In this document: piece by piece, positions 36,723-44,832 of the stretch | How the letters are laid out: every line of letters starts with the position of its first letter | Numbering within the stretch: position 1 is the first letter of the stretch | NCBI GenBank assembly: GCA_021298655.1 | Contig: JAJTFK010000010.1 | Span: 1-59,814 of the forward strand | Reading direction: 5' to 3' | DNA: 59,814 nucleotides | Source of the DNA: Cryomorphaceae bacterium | GTDB taxonomy: Bacteria; Bacteroidota; Bacteroidia; Flavobacteriales; Schleiferiaceae | The notes under the pieces: model-generated | Database searches by the model: none | Told to the model about the DNA's origin: nothing | The model's input: only the letters and a program-made list of their open reading frames with translations | Program-made: the position numbers and the translations under genes

Positions 36723-38273
36723 ATGTCCAACTTGAGCCCCGAAGAAGCCTTTAAGCGCGTCATCGCCCACGCCAAAGAGTACGGTTTTATTTTTCAATCC
36801 AGCGAACTCTACGATGGGTTGAGCGCAGTCTACGACTACGGTCAAAACGGCGTGCTGCTGAAAAACAACCTGCGCACCTACTGGTGGAAGGCGATGGTCC
36901 AGCTTCAGGGCAATGTAGTCGGATTGGATTCCGCCATTTTTATGCACCCTACGGTGTGGAAGGCGAGCGGCCACGTCGACGCCTTCAACGATCCCATGAT
37001 CGACAACAAGGACAGCAAGAAGCGCTACCGCGCCGACGTGCTGGTCGAGGACTACGCCGAAAAACTCCGCCAAAAGGCCGACAAAGAAGTGGAAAAGGCC
37101 AAGGAGCGCTTTGGGGCGTCCTTTGATGAAGCCCTGTACCGAAGCACCAATCCGCGCGTGGTCGAGTACCGAAGCAAGGCCGACGCGGCCCTTACGCGCT
37201 TCAACCAAGCGCTTGAGGCGGGTAACTTGAGCGAAGCGCGCCAAGTGATCATCGACGAAAAAATCACCTGCCCGGTGAGCGGAAGCGCCAACTGGACCGA
37301 ACTGCGCCAGTTCAACCTGATGTTTGCCACCAAAATGGGCTCGGTGGCCGAAGAGGCGAGCGACCTCTACCTGCGCCCCGAAACGGCTCAAGGGATTTTT
37401 GTCAACTTCCTGAACGTGCAAAAGACCGGGCGCATGAAGCTGCCCTTCGGGATCGCCCAAACGGGTAAAGCGTTTCGCAACGAAATCGTGGCGCGCCAGT
37501 TCATTTTTCGGATGCGCGAGTTCGAGCAGATGGAGATGCAGTACTTCGTCCGCCCCGGCAGCGAAATGGAATGGTACGCCCACTGGAAGGACGCGCGCAT
37601 GAAGTGGCACCTCGCGCTGGGCCTCGGCGCGGAGCGCTACCGATTCCACGACCACGAGAAGTTGGCCCACTACGCCAACGCCGCAGCCGACATCGAGTTT
37701 CAGTTCCCCTTTGGCTTCAAAGAGCTCGAAGGGATTCACTCGCGCACGGACTTTGACCTCCGCCGCCACGAAGAGTACTCGGGCCGCAAGGTGCAGTACT
37801 TTGACCCGGAAACCAACGAGTCCTACACCCCCTATGTGGTGGAAACCTCGGTGGGCCTGGATCGCCTGTTCTTGGCTGTGCTGTCGACCGCCTTGGACGA
37901 AGAGGTGCTCGAGGACGGCTCAACGCGCACGGTCTTGAGGTTGCCCTATGCCGTGGCGCCCACGCAGGTTGCCATTCTGCCGCTGCTCAAAAAAGATGGG
38001 CTCCCCGAGCTCGCCCAGCAGGTATACGATGAGTTGCGCTGGGATTTTCAGGTTGCGGTCGACGAAAAAGACGCGATCGGAAAACGCTACCGCCGCCAAG
38101 ACGCCGTGGGTACTCCGTACTGCATTACGGTTGACCACCAATCCTTGGAAGACGGGAGCGTCACGCTCCGCGACCGCGACAGCATGAAGCAAATTCGACT
38201 GAAAATCAGTGATTTGAAGTCAAACCTGCACGATTCGGTGTCGATGACTTCGCTACTAAAAAAATTGATTTAA
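36723..38273 (+). CDS. glyS: Glycine--tRNA ligase, eukaryote-type (dimeric alpha2)
   Basis: A 516-residue class II synthetase that charges tRNA-Gly. Class II motifs: RPETAQGIFVNFLNV, FRNEIVARQFIFRMREFEQM (motif 2), VETSVGLDRLFLAVL (motif 3), and a C-terminal anticodon-binding domain (PTQVAILPLLKKDGLPELAQ). This is the single-chain type shared with eukaryotes and archaea and used by Bacteroidetes, not the glyQ/glyS tetramer. Start at 36723 (MSNLSPEEAFKR). Confidence 0.94.
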   Translation: MSNLSPEEAFKRVIAHAKEYGFIFQSSELYDGLSAVYDYGQNGVLLKNNLRTYWWKAMVQLQGNVVGLDSAIFMHPTVWKASGHVDAFNDPMIDNKDSKKRYRADVLVEDYAEKLRQKADKEVEKAKERFGASFDEALYRSTNPRVVEYRSKADAALTRFNQALEAGNLSEARQVIIDEKITCPVSGSANWTELRQFNLMFATKMGSVAEEASDLYLRPETAQGIFVNFLNVQKTGRMKLPFGIAQTGKAFRNEIVARQFIFRMREFEQMEMQYFVRPGSEMEWYAHWKDARMKWHLALGLGAERYRFHDHEKLAHYANAAADIEFQFPFGFKELEGIHSRTDFDLRRHEEYSGRKVQYFDPETNESYTPYVVETSVGLDRLFLAVLSTALDEEVLEDGSTRTVLRLPYAVAPTQVAILPLLKKDGLPELAQQVYDELRWDFQVAVDEKDAIGKRYRRQDAVGTPYCITVDHQSLEDGSVTLRDRDSMKQIRLKISDLKSNLHDSVSMTSLLKKLI

Positions 38274-38283
38274 GTGTAACCCC

Positions 38284-38313
38284 TTGCACGACATAAAAAT
38301 TGCACTACCTTTG
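38284..38313 (+). promoter_or_regulatory. Strong promoter of the small acidic lipoprotein gene
   Basis: TTG at 38284-38286, a 19-nt spacer and TACCTTTG at 38306-38313. Both elements match the Bacteroidetes consensus. The start codon lies 44 nt downstream, after an A-rich leader as seen in highly expressed genes of the phylum. Confidence 0.75.
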
Positions 38314-38357
38314 CAGTGGATTTCGAAGTCCTAAACAATTAAAAACCAAAACCCAAA

Positions 38358-38552
38358 ATGAAAAAAGTAAGCTTTTTTCTGAGCGCCCTGGCCCTGGTTG
38401 CCTTCGCCGCCTGCAACAACGCCGCTGAAGAAGCAGTAGTTGAAGAGACGGTAGACACGACCGTGGTTGAAGAGGTAGTTACTGAAGACACCACCGCTGT
38501 AGAAGCTACCGAAGAGGTTGCTGCTGAAGGCGAAGAGGCTGCTGCTGAGTAA
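38358..38552 (+). CDS. Small acidic lipoprotein
   Basis: A 64-residue lipoprotein: signal peptide MKKVSFFLSALALVAFAAC with lipobox Cys19. The mature 46 residues are almost only E, V, T, A and D (AAEEAVVEETVDTTVVEEVV). No fold or catalytic residue can be expected; it is probably disordered, strongly acidic and attached to the envelope. It has the window's best promoter, an A-rich leader and its own terminator, all suggesting high expression as a monocistronic message. Function unknown. Confidence 0.82.
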   Translation: MKKVSFFLSALALVAFAACNNAAEEAVVEETVDTTVVEEVVTEDTTAVEATEEVAAEGEEAAAE

Positions 38553-38576
38553 TTTTTCTCTAGAGCTCTAAAGAGA

Positions 38577-38606
38577 GAAGCCATCCGGGAGGGTGGCTTT
38601 TTTTTA
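38577..38606 (+). terminator. Terminator of the small lipoprotein gene
   Basis: AAGCCATCC pairs with GGGTGGCTT (one wobble) around a short loop, followed by eight or more T. Confidence 0.8.
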
Positions 38607-38621
38607 TTCCCCCTAATCGAG

Positions 38622-38655
38622 AAACGAGTTACTCGTAACTAGTTGCTAGTTCAAC
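38622..38655 (-). repeat. ACTAG/TAGCAAC-type short repeat at the 3' end of the dCMP deaminase gene
   Basis: On the minus strand it reads GAACTAGCAACTAGTTACG followed by AGTAACTCG. It shares the AACTAGCAAC and GCAACTAGT cores with the repeat at 21880-21955, and provides the last codons (ELATSYE) and stop of the deaminase. Confidence 0.4.
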
Positions 38656-39057
38656 TTCCACGCCCGCTTTGCGCAGGAACTCGACGCCCGAAAGGTCTTT
38701 GTATTCTGAGGCATACACCACCCGGCGAATGCCTGCCTGGTGAATGAGTTTGCTGCACTCGCGGCAGGGTGACATGGTTAAGTACAGCGTCGCCCCGTCG
38801 CAGGACTGTGTGGTTGCCGCCACCTTGAGAATGGCGTTGGCCTCCGCGTGGAGCACGTACCACCGCGTGTAGCCCTCCTCGTCTTCGCAAAAATTCTCGA
38901 AGCCGCTGGGCGTGCCGTTGTACCCGTCTGAAATAATGCTGCGTCCCTTGACAATTAATGCCCCCACCTGTCGGCGCGTGCAATAGGAAAGCTTGGACCA
39001 CTCGGCCGCCATCCGCAGGTAGGCTGCGTCGTATTTTGCGGTTTTTGCGTCAGCCAT
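38629..39057 (-). CDS. dCMP deaminase (ComEB family)
   Basis: A 142-residue zinc enzyme of the cytidine deaminase superfamily. The zinc site is HAEANAILKV plus MSPCRECSKLIHQAG. The N-terminal SYCTRRQVGALIV and SDGYNGTPSGFENFCE motifs are those of dCMP deaminases (dUMP supply for dTMP synthesis). It fits with tdk and nrdBA in the same window. The end of the reading frame is formed by a short repeat, so the last seven residues may not be ancestral. Confidence 0.9.
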   Translation of the reverse strand: MADAKTAKYDAAYLRMAAEWSKLSYCTRRQVGALIVKGRSIISDGYNGTPSGFENFCEDEEGYTRWYVLHAEANAILKVAATTQSCDGATLYLTMSPCRECSKLIHQAGIRRVVYASEYKDLSGVEFLRKAGVEVELATSYE

Positions 39058-39079
39058 AAGCTACTGAGAGGGATCCTTG

Positions 39080-39160
39080 TGCCCAGGGCGGGAATCGAAC
39101 CCGCACTCCAGGGGAACACGAGTTTGAGTCGTGCGCGTCTACCAATTCCGCCACCTGGGC
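39080..39160 (-). tRNA. tRNA-Leu (anticodon CAA)
   Basis: The minus strand folds as a cloverleaf: acceptor GCCCAGG/CCTGGGC with discriminator A, and a D-arm with GGTAGA. The anticodon stem CACGA/TCGTG encloses the loop CTCAAAC, giving anticodon CAA. A variable arm (TTCCCCTGGAGT) and T-arm GCGGG-TTCGATT-CCCGC follow. The 3' CCA is not encoded. The extended variable arm and GGTGGCGGAATTGGTAGACG start are characteristic of leucine tRNAs. Confidence 0.93.
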
Positions 39161-39169
39161 AAGGGAAGG

Positions 39170-39177
39170 CAAAAGTA
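39170..39177 (-). promoter_or_regulatory. -7 element of the tRNA-Leu promoter (TACTTTTG)
   Basis: Perfect minus-strand TAnnTTTG 9 nt before the tRNA 5' end. Confidence 0.6.
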
Positions 39178-39190
39178 CACAATAAATTCG

Positions 39191-39198
39191 TACATTTG
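39191..39198 (+). promoter_or_regulatory. -7 element of prs promoter (TACATTTG)
   Basis: Perfect TAnnTTTG, 21 nt before the prs ATG, and 13 nt from the divergent tRNA-Leu element. Confidence 0.6.
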
Positions 39199-39219
39199 CA
39201 CCCCCTGAAGAAATCTCTG

Positions 39220-40152
39220 ATGCAACCAACGGCTAAACTCTTTGCTGGAACCGCTACCGCCTCACTCGCTCAAGCGATTGCGACGGAGTACGGTGCGCCC
39301 ATGGGCAAAGTGGCCATGCAGCCCTTCAGCGACGGGGAATACGTGCTGTGGTTTGAGGAATCGGTGCGCGGTCGCCGCGTGTTTTTGATCCAAAGCACGA
39401 TGCCTTCGGCCGAGAACTTGTTTGAGCTGCTGCAAATGATCGACGCCGCCAAACGCGCTTCGGCACGCCACATTACGGCGGTCATTCCCTACTTCGGCTA
39501 CGCCCGTCAGGACCGCAAGGACAAACCCCGGGTTCCCATTACCAGCAAGTTGGTAGCCAAGCTGCTCGAAGCAGCCGGCGCCACGCGGGTGATGACGATG
39601 GACCTCCACGCCGACCAGATTCAGGGTTTCTTTGAGATTCCGGTCGACCACCTTTACAGCAGCTCGATTTTCATTCCGGACATTGAAGCGCTTGGCCTGG
39701 AGAATTTGACCATTGCGTCGCCGGATGTCGGCGGATCAAAGCGCGCTTCAGCCTACGGCAACCAGCTCGGAGCGGACGTCGTGATTTGCTACAAGCAGCG
39801 CAAAAAAGCCAACGTGGTCGATAAGATGACCGTGATTGGCGATGTTAAGGACCGCCACGTAATCCTTATGGACGACATGGTGGACACCGCGGGAACCCTG
39901 ACCAAGGCGGCCGACATGCTCATGGATGAGGGCGCTAAGTCGGTTCGGGCCTACTGCACCCACGGCGTCCTCTCGGGCAACGCCATCGAACGCATTGAAG
40001 CCTCTGCGCTCAAAGAACTTGTCATAACCGACACCATACCCCTGAAGCGGAACAGCGACAAAATCCGCACCCTGAGCGTAGCACCCTTATTTGCCGCGGT
40101 GATGCGCAAAGTCCAATCCAACGAGTCCATCAGCGACCACTTTTTGTTCTAA
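39220..40152 (+). CDS. prs: Ribose-phosphate pyrophosphokinase
   Basis: A 310-residue PRPP synthase that links pentose phosphate to nucleotide, histidine and tryptophan synthesis. Motifs: FSDGEYVLWFEESVRG, YFGYARQDRKDKPRVPITSK (ATP site), TMDLHADQIQGFF, and the PRPP-binding loop VILMDDMVDTAGTLTKA. Start at ATG 39220 (MQPTAKLFAGTATASLA), after its TACATTTG promoter; the longer frame would cross the tRNA gene. rplY follows 18 nt later. Confidence 0.95.
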   Translation: MQPTAKLFAGTATASLAQAIATEYGAPMGKVAMQPFSDGEYVLWFEESVRGRRVFLIQSTMPSAENLFELLQMIDAAKRASARHITAVIPYFGYARQDRKDKPRVPITSKLVAKLLEAAGATRVMTMDLHADQIQGFFEIPVDHLYSSSIFIPDIEALGLENLTIASPDVGGSKRASAYGNQLGADVVICYKQRKKANVVDKMTVIGDVKDRHVILMDDMVDTAGTLTKAADMLMDEGAKSVRAYCTHGVLSGNAIERIEASALKELVITDTIPLKRNSDKIRTLSVAPLFAAVMRKVQSNESISDHFLF

Positions 40153-40170
40153 ACCTCGATTTCTTTAGCC

Positions 40171-40782
40171 ATGCAATCCGTAACCCTCCAAGGCACCGTC
40201 CGCACCGATTTGGGCACCAAGTACGCCAAGCAGCTCCGCGAACAAGGCCACGTTCCCTGCGTGATGTACGGAGGTGAGCAGCCCGTTCACTTCTACGCTC
40301 CGACCCTCGCATTCCGCGACCTGGTTTACACCGCCGAAGCGCGCATGGCGTCCATCGAACTCAACGGCAAAACCTACCAAGCCGTAATTCAAGACATGCA
40401 GTTCCACGTGCTCAACGATGCGTTGACCCACGTTGACTTCATTCAAGTTCTTGACGGAAAGCCGGTAACCATTCAGGTTCCGATGATCCTGACCGGTAAC
40501 GCTCGCGGTGTACGCAGCGGCGGTAAGATGAAGTTTTCCCTGCGCAACCTCAAGGTTAAGGGCCTGATCAACGACCTTCCCTCGTCGATTGAGCACGACA
40601 TCACCGAACTGCGTATTGGTCAAGCCATCCGGGTTTCGGACATCAAGGCCGGCAAGCCCTACGAAATCCTCAACGCCGACAACGCCGTAGTCGTTTCGAT
40701 TGCCATGTCGCGTAACGCCGTGGCCGATACCGACGACGAGGTCGCCGAAGAAGCGGCTCCTGCCGAGGCCAGCGCGGAATAA
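40171..40782 (+). CDS. rplY: 50S ribosomal protein L25/general stress protein Ctc
   Basis: A 203-residue two-domain CTC-form bL25 that binds 5S rRNA. N-terminal L25 domain: TVRTDLGTKYAKQLREQGHV and CVMYGGEQPVHF. The C-terminal TL5-type beta domain includes LTHVDFIQVLDGKPVTIQVP. It ends in an acidic tail (EVAEEAAPAEASAE). The prs-rplY-pth order is widely conserved. It directly abuts pth. Confidence 0.94.
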   Translation: MQSVTLQGTVRTDLGTKYAKQLREQGHVPCVMYGGEQPVHFYAPTLAFRDLVYTAEARMASIELNGKTYQAVIQDMQFHVLNDALTHVDFIQVLDGKPVTIQVPMILTGNARGVRSGGKMKFSLRNLKVKGLINDLPSSIEHDITELRIGQAIRVSDIKAGKPYEILNADNAVVVSIAMSRNAVADTDDEVAEEAAPAEASAE

Positions 40783-41346
40783 ATGAAAAAGTTCCTCGTG
40801 GTGGGGCTGGGTAATCCGGGCAGCGAGTATGCCCGTACCCGCCACAACATTGGGTTCGACCTACTGGACGCCTGGGCTTCGGCCCACTCGGCGTCCTTTT
40901 CTGTTTCGCGCCTGGGCGATCGCGCGCAGTTTAGCATCAAGGGCCGTACGGTGGTGCTGATCAAACCCAGCACCTTCATGAACCTTAGCGGCAAGGCGGT
41001 TCGGTACTGGATGGAGGAGGAGAAAATTCCGCTTGAAAACCTGGTGGTAGTGGTCGACGAGCTCGCGCTGCCCGTGGGCCACGTGCGCCTCAAACTCAAG
41101 GGTTCCGACGGTGGACACAACGGCCTCAAAGACATTCAGGCGACGCTTGGACGCCAGGACTACGCTCGGCAGCGCATTGGGATCGGGCAGCACTTCCCCA
41201 AAGGCCACCAGGTTGACTTTGTCCTCGGGCGCTGGACGCCCGAAGAGCTGGAGTTCCTGAACCCGGGGGTGGAGCGGGCCATCAAGCAGCTTGAAGCCTT
41301 TATGTTGGCGGGTCCCAGCATGGCGATGACGCAGTACAATCAGTAG
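40783..41346 (+). CDS. pth: Peptidyl-tRNA hydrolase
   Basis: A 187-residue enzyme that recycles peptidyl-tRNA by cleaving the ester. Motifs: VVGLGNPGSEYARTRHNIGF (catalytic His in RHNIG), LIKPSTFMNLSGKAV, VDELALPVGHVRLKLKGSDG, and GGHNGLKDI. Start is the base after the rplY stop codon. Confidence 0.95.
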   Translation: MKKFLVVGLGNPGSEYARTRHNIGFDLLDAWASAHSASFSVSRLGDRAQFSIKGRTVVLIKPSTFMNLSGKAVRYWMEEEKIPLENLVVVVDELALPVGHVRLKLKGSDGGHNGLKDIQATLGRQDYARQRIGIGQHFPKGHQVDFVLGRWTPEELEFLNPGVERAIKQLEAFMLAGPSMAMTQYNQ

Positions 41347-41376
41347 TCCGTCCCATTCGGGCAAAAACAGCCTTTT

Positions 41377-41403
41377 TTGGGTATTTTGAAACGGAATACC
41401 CAA
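41377..41403 (+). promoter_or_regulatory. 9-bp perfect inverted repeat, candidate operator of the TonB-dependent receptor gene
   Basis: TTGGGTATT (41377-41385), 9-nt centre, AATACCCAA (41395-41403). It lies just upstream of a TAATTTCG -7 element and covers its -33/spacer region, the usual place for repressor binding. No T-run follows, so it is a poor terminator for pth. Confidence 0.5.
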
Positions 41404-41404
41404 G

Positions 41405-41412
41405 TAATTTCG
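41405..41412 (+). promoter_or_regulatory. -7 element of the TonB-dependent receptor gene (TAATTTCG)
   Basis: TAnnTTYG match ending 4 nt before the ATG at 41417. Confidence 0.4.
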
Positions 41413-41416
41413 CGCC

Positions 41417-43807
41417 ATGAAATTTTGGATTTGGGCATTTTTAGTTATCGGAACCGCGCTGGGAATGCAGGGCCAGGCACAGTTTAGGGGCCAAATTGTA
41501 TTTACCCAGGGCGGAGCCAAGGCCGCAGCAGGCTGGAACGTGGTCCTCACGACCAGTCCGAACATCCAGGAATTTCGAACCACAACCGACGCCGAAGGAC
41601 GATTTTCCTTCACCAACCTGCCTTCGGGGCTGGCCAACCTGACGGTGACCGGCGACGAGGGATTGTACGTGAAAACCGTGCACGAACTTTGGATCAACGC
41701 GGTAAAGCCCAACGAACTGCTCATCGAAATCGAAGCAATTCAAAGCCTGGGCGAGGCGGTGGTCACGGCCGATGCCTTCCGCAGCACCAGCGAATCGCCG
41801 CTGAGCATTAAGTCCATTGGATGGGCCGAAATGCAGCGCATGCCGGGTGCGGTCCTCGACCTTTCCAAAGTCATTCAATCCTTTCCCGGAATTCTGCCCA
41901 AACCGAGCTTCGGCTACGCCATTTCGCTGCGGGGCGGGGCGCCGTCCGAAAACGGATACCGGTTTGACGGCATTGACGTGCCCACCATCAACCACTTTTC
42001 GATTCAGGGAGCGAGCGGCGGTGCGGTGAGCCTGATCAACCTGGACCACGTCCAAAACACCGAGCTCCAGACGGGTGCCTTTGCCAGCAACTTCGGCAAC
42101 GTCCTCAGCGGAACCCTTTCGATGGAAGGCCGAAACGGACGCTCGGACCGCTTGGGGCTTCGCCTGAGCCTGGGTCAAACCGACTACGGAGCGACGCTCG
42201 AGGGTCCGCTCGGGAAGAAAACGCGCTTCACCGCCAGCGCGCGCAACTCGTTCAGCCAGTACTACTTCCGACTGTTTAAGATTCCGGTTTTGCCCGCCTA
42301 CCAAGACGCCCAAGTCAGGGTGCACCACCAAATCGACGCGCGCCGCGACCTGACGCTGTTGGCCATTGGCGGTTGGGATCGCTACACCCTTTACCCAGCG
42401 GACACCAACGCATCGGACGCCCTACTGTACAACGTCGGCTACATCCCCGAAGGCACGCAGCGCACCGAAGTGGGCGGATTGCGCTACCGCAGCTTCGACG
42501 AGCGCGGACAGTGGACTGCCGTAGTCAGCCAAGACCGCATCGCCAATAAGGCCGCCAAGTTCAACGGGAATTCGGGCCTCGAGTCCGACCGACAGCTGCG
42601 CTACGACGCCGGCGAAACCAACCAACGACTGCGCGTGGAACGCCGCCAAAATCCGAGCGCCCACGGCGGATACGCGAGCTACGGTGCCAGCCTGGAACGC
42701 CGAGCCTACCACCTGGACATGTGGAATGTTCGGTGGACCGGAACCCAAATAGATACCGTCACCTTGGCCGACACCGCGGCCTTCGCGACCGGCGCCGTGT
42801 TCGGATCCTGGGTACAGCCCCTGGGCGCCCGATGGACGGCTACCTTGGGACTCCGCGCCGATGCGGCGAGCCTGTCCGCGTCTACGGCCAATCCGCTTCA
42901 CAACCTGTCGCCCCGACTCGCACTGCGCTACCTGCTGGGCGCGCACTGGACCGCCAACGCCAACGTCGGTCAGTACAGCCAGCTTCCGCCGGCCATTATC
43001 CAAGTTGCGAACTCCGCTCAAGGCCGTCGCGACGACCTCGCCAGTGCCTTGGTGCAGCAGATTGCGGGCGGCGTAGAGTACCAAAACGGCCAGACCTACC
43101 GCGTGAGCATCGAAGGCTACTACAAGGGCTACCGCCGCTACCCCTTCCTGGTTCAGGATCAAATCAGCTACGCCAACGCCATTGGGGCCTACGTCGCCGT
43201 CGGGGACCAAGCTTCCACCCCAACGAGCACGGGGCGGGCCTACGGCCTCGAGGTCTTTCTTCAGCAAAAGCTCAAGGGCAAGTACTGGTGGATGGCGTCC
43301 TACCACTACGGCAAGTCGGAATTCCAGACGCGCAACGCCGAATGGGCCCCGTCGGTATGGGACAGCCGCCACAGCGGTTCGGTTACGGCCGGACGCGTAT
43401 GGGGCAAGGGCTGGCAGGCGGGCATTAAGGCGCGCTACTCCAGCGGAACGCCCTTTACGCCCTTTGATGCCGCCACTTCCGCGCTGCGCGGCAACTGGGA
43501 CGTACTCCAGCGCGGCGTCTTTGATTACGGCCGGGTGAACAGCGAGCGCCTCGCCAGCTTTAGCCAAATCGACTTCCGCATCGACAAGGTGACGGCGCGC
43601 AAAAACCACAGCATTACGTGGTACCTCGACCTGCAAAATTTGGGATCCAACGACTACCCGCTCATGCCCTACCTGAGTGTGGTGCGCGACGCGCAGAGCA
43701 AGCAGCCGATCGTTGACCCCAACGACCCGAACCGCTACCAAATGCAGTTGCTTCGCAGCGACACCGGGCGGACGCTGCCCACCCTCGGGTTTATTCTCGA
43801 ATTTTAG
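41417..43807 (+). CDS. TonB-dependent receptor with carboxypeptidase-like N-terminal domain
   Basis: A 796-residue outer-membrane receptor. Signal peptide cleaved near residue 22 (MQGQAQ). Then a CarboxypepD_reg-like beta-sandwich (about 24-110; TTDAEGRFSFTNLPSGLANL), a plug domain (VLDLSKVIQSFPGI, AISLRGGAPSENGYRFDGID), and a barrel ending in GFILEF with a terminal Phe. There is no SusD partner beside it, which argues against a SusCD polysaccharide system and for a siderophore, cobalamin or similar ligand, or a substrate unknown. Possible regulation through the inverted repeat upstream. Confidence 0.9.
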   Translation: MKFWIWAFLVIGTALGMQGQAQFRGQIVFTQGGAKAAAGWNVVLTTSPNIQEFRTTTDAEGRFSFTNLPSGLANLTVTGDEGLYVKTVHELWINAVKPNELLIEIEAIQSLGEAVVTADAFRSTSESPLSIKSIGWAEMQRMPGAVLDLSKVIQSFPGILPKPSFGYAISLRGGAPSENGYRFDGIDVPTINHFSIQGASGGAVSLINLDHVQNTELQTGAFASNFGNVLSGTLSMEGRNGRSDRLGLRLSLGQTDYGATLEGPLGKKTRFTASARNSFSQYYFRLFKIPVLPAYQDAQVRVHHQIDARRDLTLLAIGGWDRYTLYPADTNASDALLYNVGYIPEGTQRTEVGGLRYRSFDERGQWTAVVSQDRIANKAAKFNGNSGLESDRQLRYDAGETNQRLRVERRQNPSAHGGYASYGASLERRAYHLDMWNVRWTGTQIDTVTLADTAAFATGAVFGSWVQPLGARWTATLGLRADAASLSASTANPLHNLSPRLALRYLLGAHWTANANVGQYSQLPPAIIQVANSAQGRRDDLASALVQQIAGGVEYQNGQTYRVSIEGYYKGYRRYPFLVQDQISYANAIGAYVAVGDQASTPTSTGRAYGLEVFLQQKLKGKYWWMASYHYGKSEFQTRNAEWAPSVWDSRHSGSVTAGRVWGKGWQAGIKARYSSGTPFTPFDAATSALRGNWDVLQRGVFDYGRVNSERLASFSQIDFRIDKVTARKNHSITWYLDLQNLGSNDYPLMPYLSVVRDAQSKQPIVDPNDPNRYQMQLLRSDTGRTLPTLGFILEF

Positions 43808-43815
43808 CAGCCGAC

Positions 43816-44832
43816 TTAGTCGACCCCATCGCCCTTAAACGGCGAACGGAGTTCGTAGGTGGGCAACCGCAGCATCCACCGGCGGTAGCCGGCTACCAGC
43901 CAGCGCATCCAACTGCAGGTAGTAACGAACACAAAGCTGTTTTCAACCGGCCGCGCGCCCAAGGTGCTCTTGATCTCGGTGGCGGTCCGGCCCATGTTGA
44001 CCCGCGCCACCCCCAGGCTGATGCCCAAGGCCACGACGTCCATCATGCTTCGCTGGTAGAATTGGGTTTCGCGCGCAAACTCCGGCTCAAAACCCATGTG
44101 CAGTGCGTACAGCGTATCGCCTTCGTGAAGCGCCGTAATGAAGCCAACCCATTGACCGTTGCTTCGGTACCCAAAGACGTGAAAATCCTCGCCGTACACG
44201 CGCTTGAAGGTGGCCAAGAGCTCCCGCAAATTCTCCGGGAGGGCGATGACCTTGTCGGCTAGGGTTTTGCCCAGGAGCTCCGCCGCCCACGTCAGCCATT
44301 CCGCATCGGGCCAGTTGGTGCAGGACTGCTGTTCGCAATGGGCCGAAAGCGTCATGGCCCGCTTTGCGCGCGTTCGATACTTGGTTTTCATGGCCGCGAG
44401 GTAGTCGTCAAAGGAAGACCAAGCGGGATCCAGCTCAAGCACCATAAAGGGCTCGGCCGGAACCGTTACCCCATCCCGGATGCGCGGATTGCCCAGCACG
44501 TTGGCCGCGACCGCCGAATAGCCCTTGGGCCAAATGGGGATCTGTGCCGCACCTCGGGTCGAATCCAATTCCGCCAAAATGAGGCCTGGAGCGCCCGCAT
44601 GCCCCAAGGTCCGCACGCCCCCGTGTTCCAGAAGCCGCGAAGCCAGCTGAAGCAGTACCCGGTGCACGTACTTGCCCGTGGGCCGGTGAAGCGATACAAA
44701 CGAGTGGGGAATGGTCTGGCCGTTGACGCGCAGCATGCCTGCGTAGCCCGGAAGCTGCTGAATAAGTTGGTTCAAACGCACACCACTCCTAACCGGAGCC
44801 GACGGCAAAGGTTCGGAGGCCGTCACGCCCAC
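43816..44832 (-). CDS. GNAT/FemAB-like acyltransferase
   Basis: A 338-residue protein starting at GTG 44832 and overlapping the sulfotransferase stop by 10 nt. The C-terminal half has the GNAT_6/FemAB-like pattern: YLAAMKTKYRTRAKRAM, HVFGYRSNGQWVGFITALHE, YALHMGFEPEF, and the signature NMGRTATEIKSTLGARPV. Members transfer acyl or aminoacyl groups, often onto polysaccharides or peptides; the acceptor here is unknown. Coupling with a sulfotransferase suggests both modify the same surface molecule or small metabolite. Confidence 0.75.
   Translation of the reverse strand: MGVTASEPLPSAPVRSGVRLNQLIQQLPGYAGMLRVNGQTIPHSFVSLHRPTGKYVHRVLLQLASRLLEHGGVRTLGHAGAPGLILAELDSTRGAAQIPIWPKGYSAVAANVLGNPRIRDGVTVPAEPFMVLELDPAWSSFDDYLAAMKTKYRTRAKRAMTLSAHCEQQSCTNWPDAEWLTWAAELLGKTLADKVIALPENLRELLATFKRVYGEDFHVFGYRSNGQWVGFITALHEGDTLYALHMGFEPEFARETQFYQRSMMDVVALGISLGVARVNMGRTATEIKSTLGARPVENSFVFVTTCSWMRWLVAGYRRWMLRLPTYELRSPFKGDGVD

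Noticed and set aside
42422-43741. Minus-strand open frame opposite the TonB-dependent receptor
   Set aside because: Shadow frame; the receptor reading frame is continuous and ends in a proper barrel terminus.
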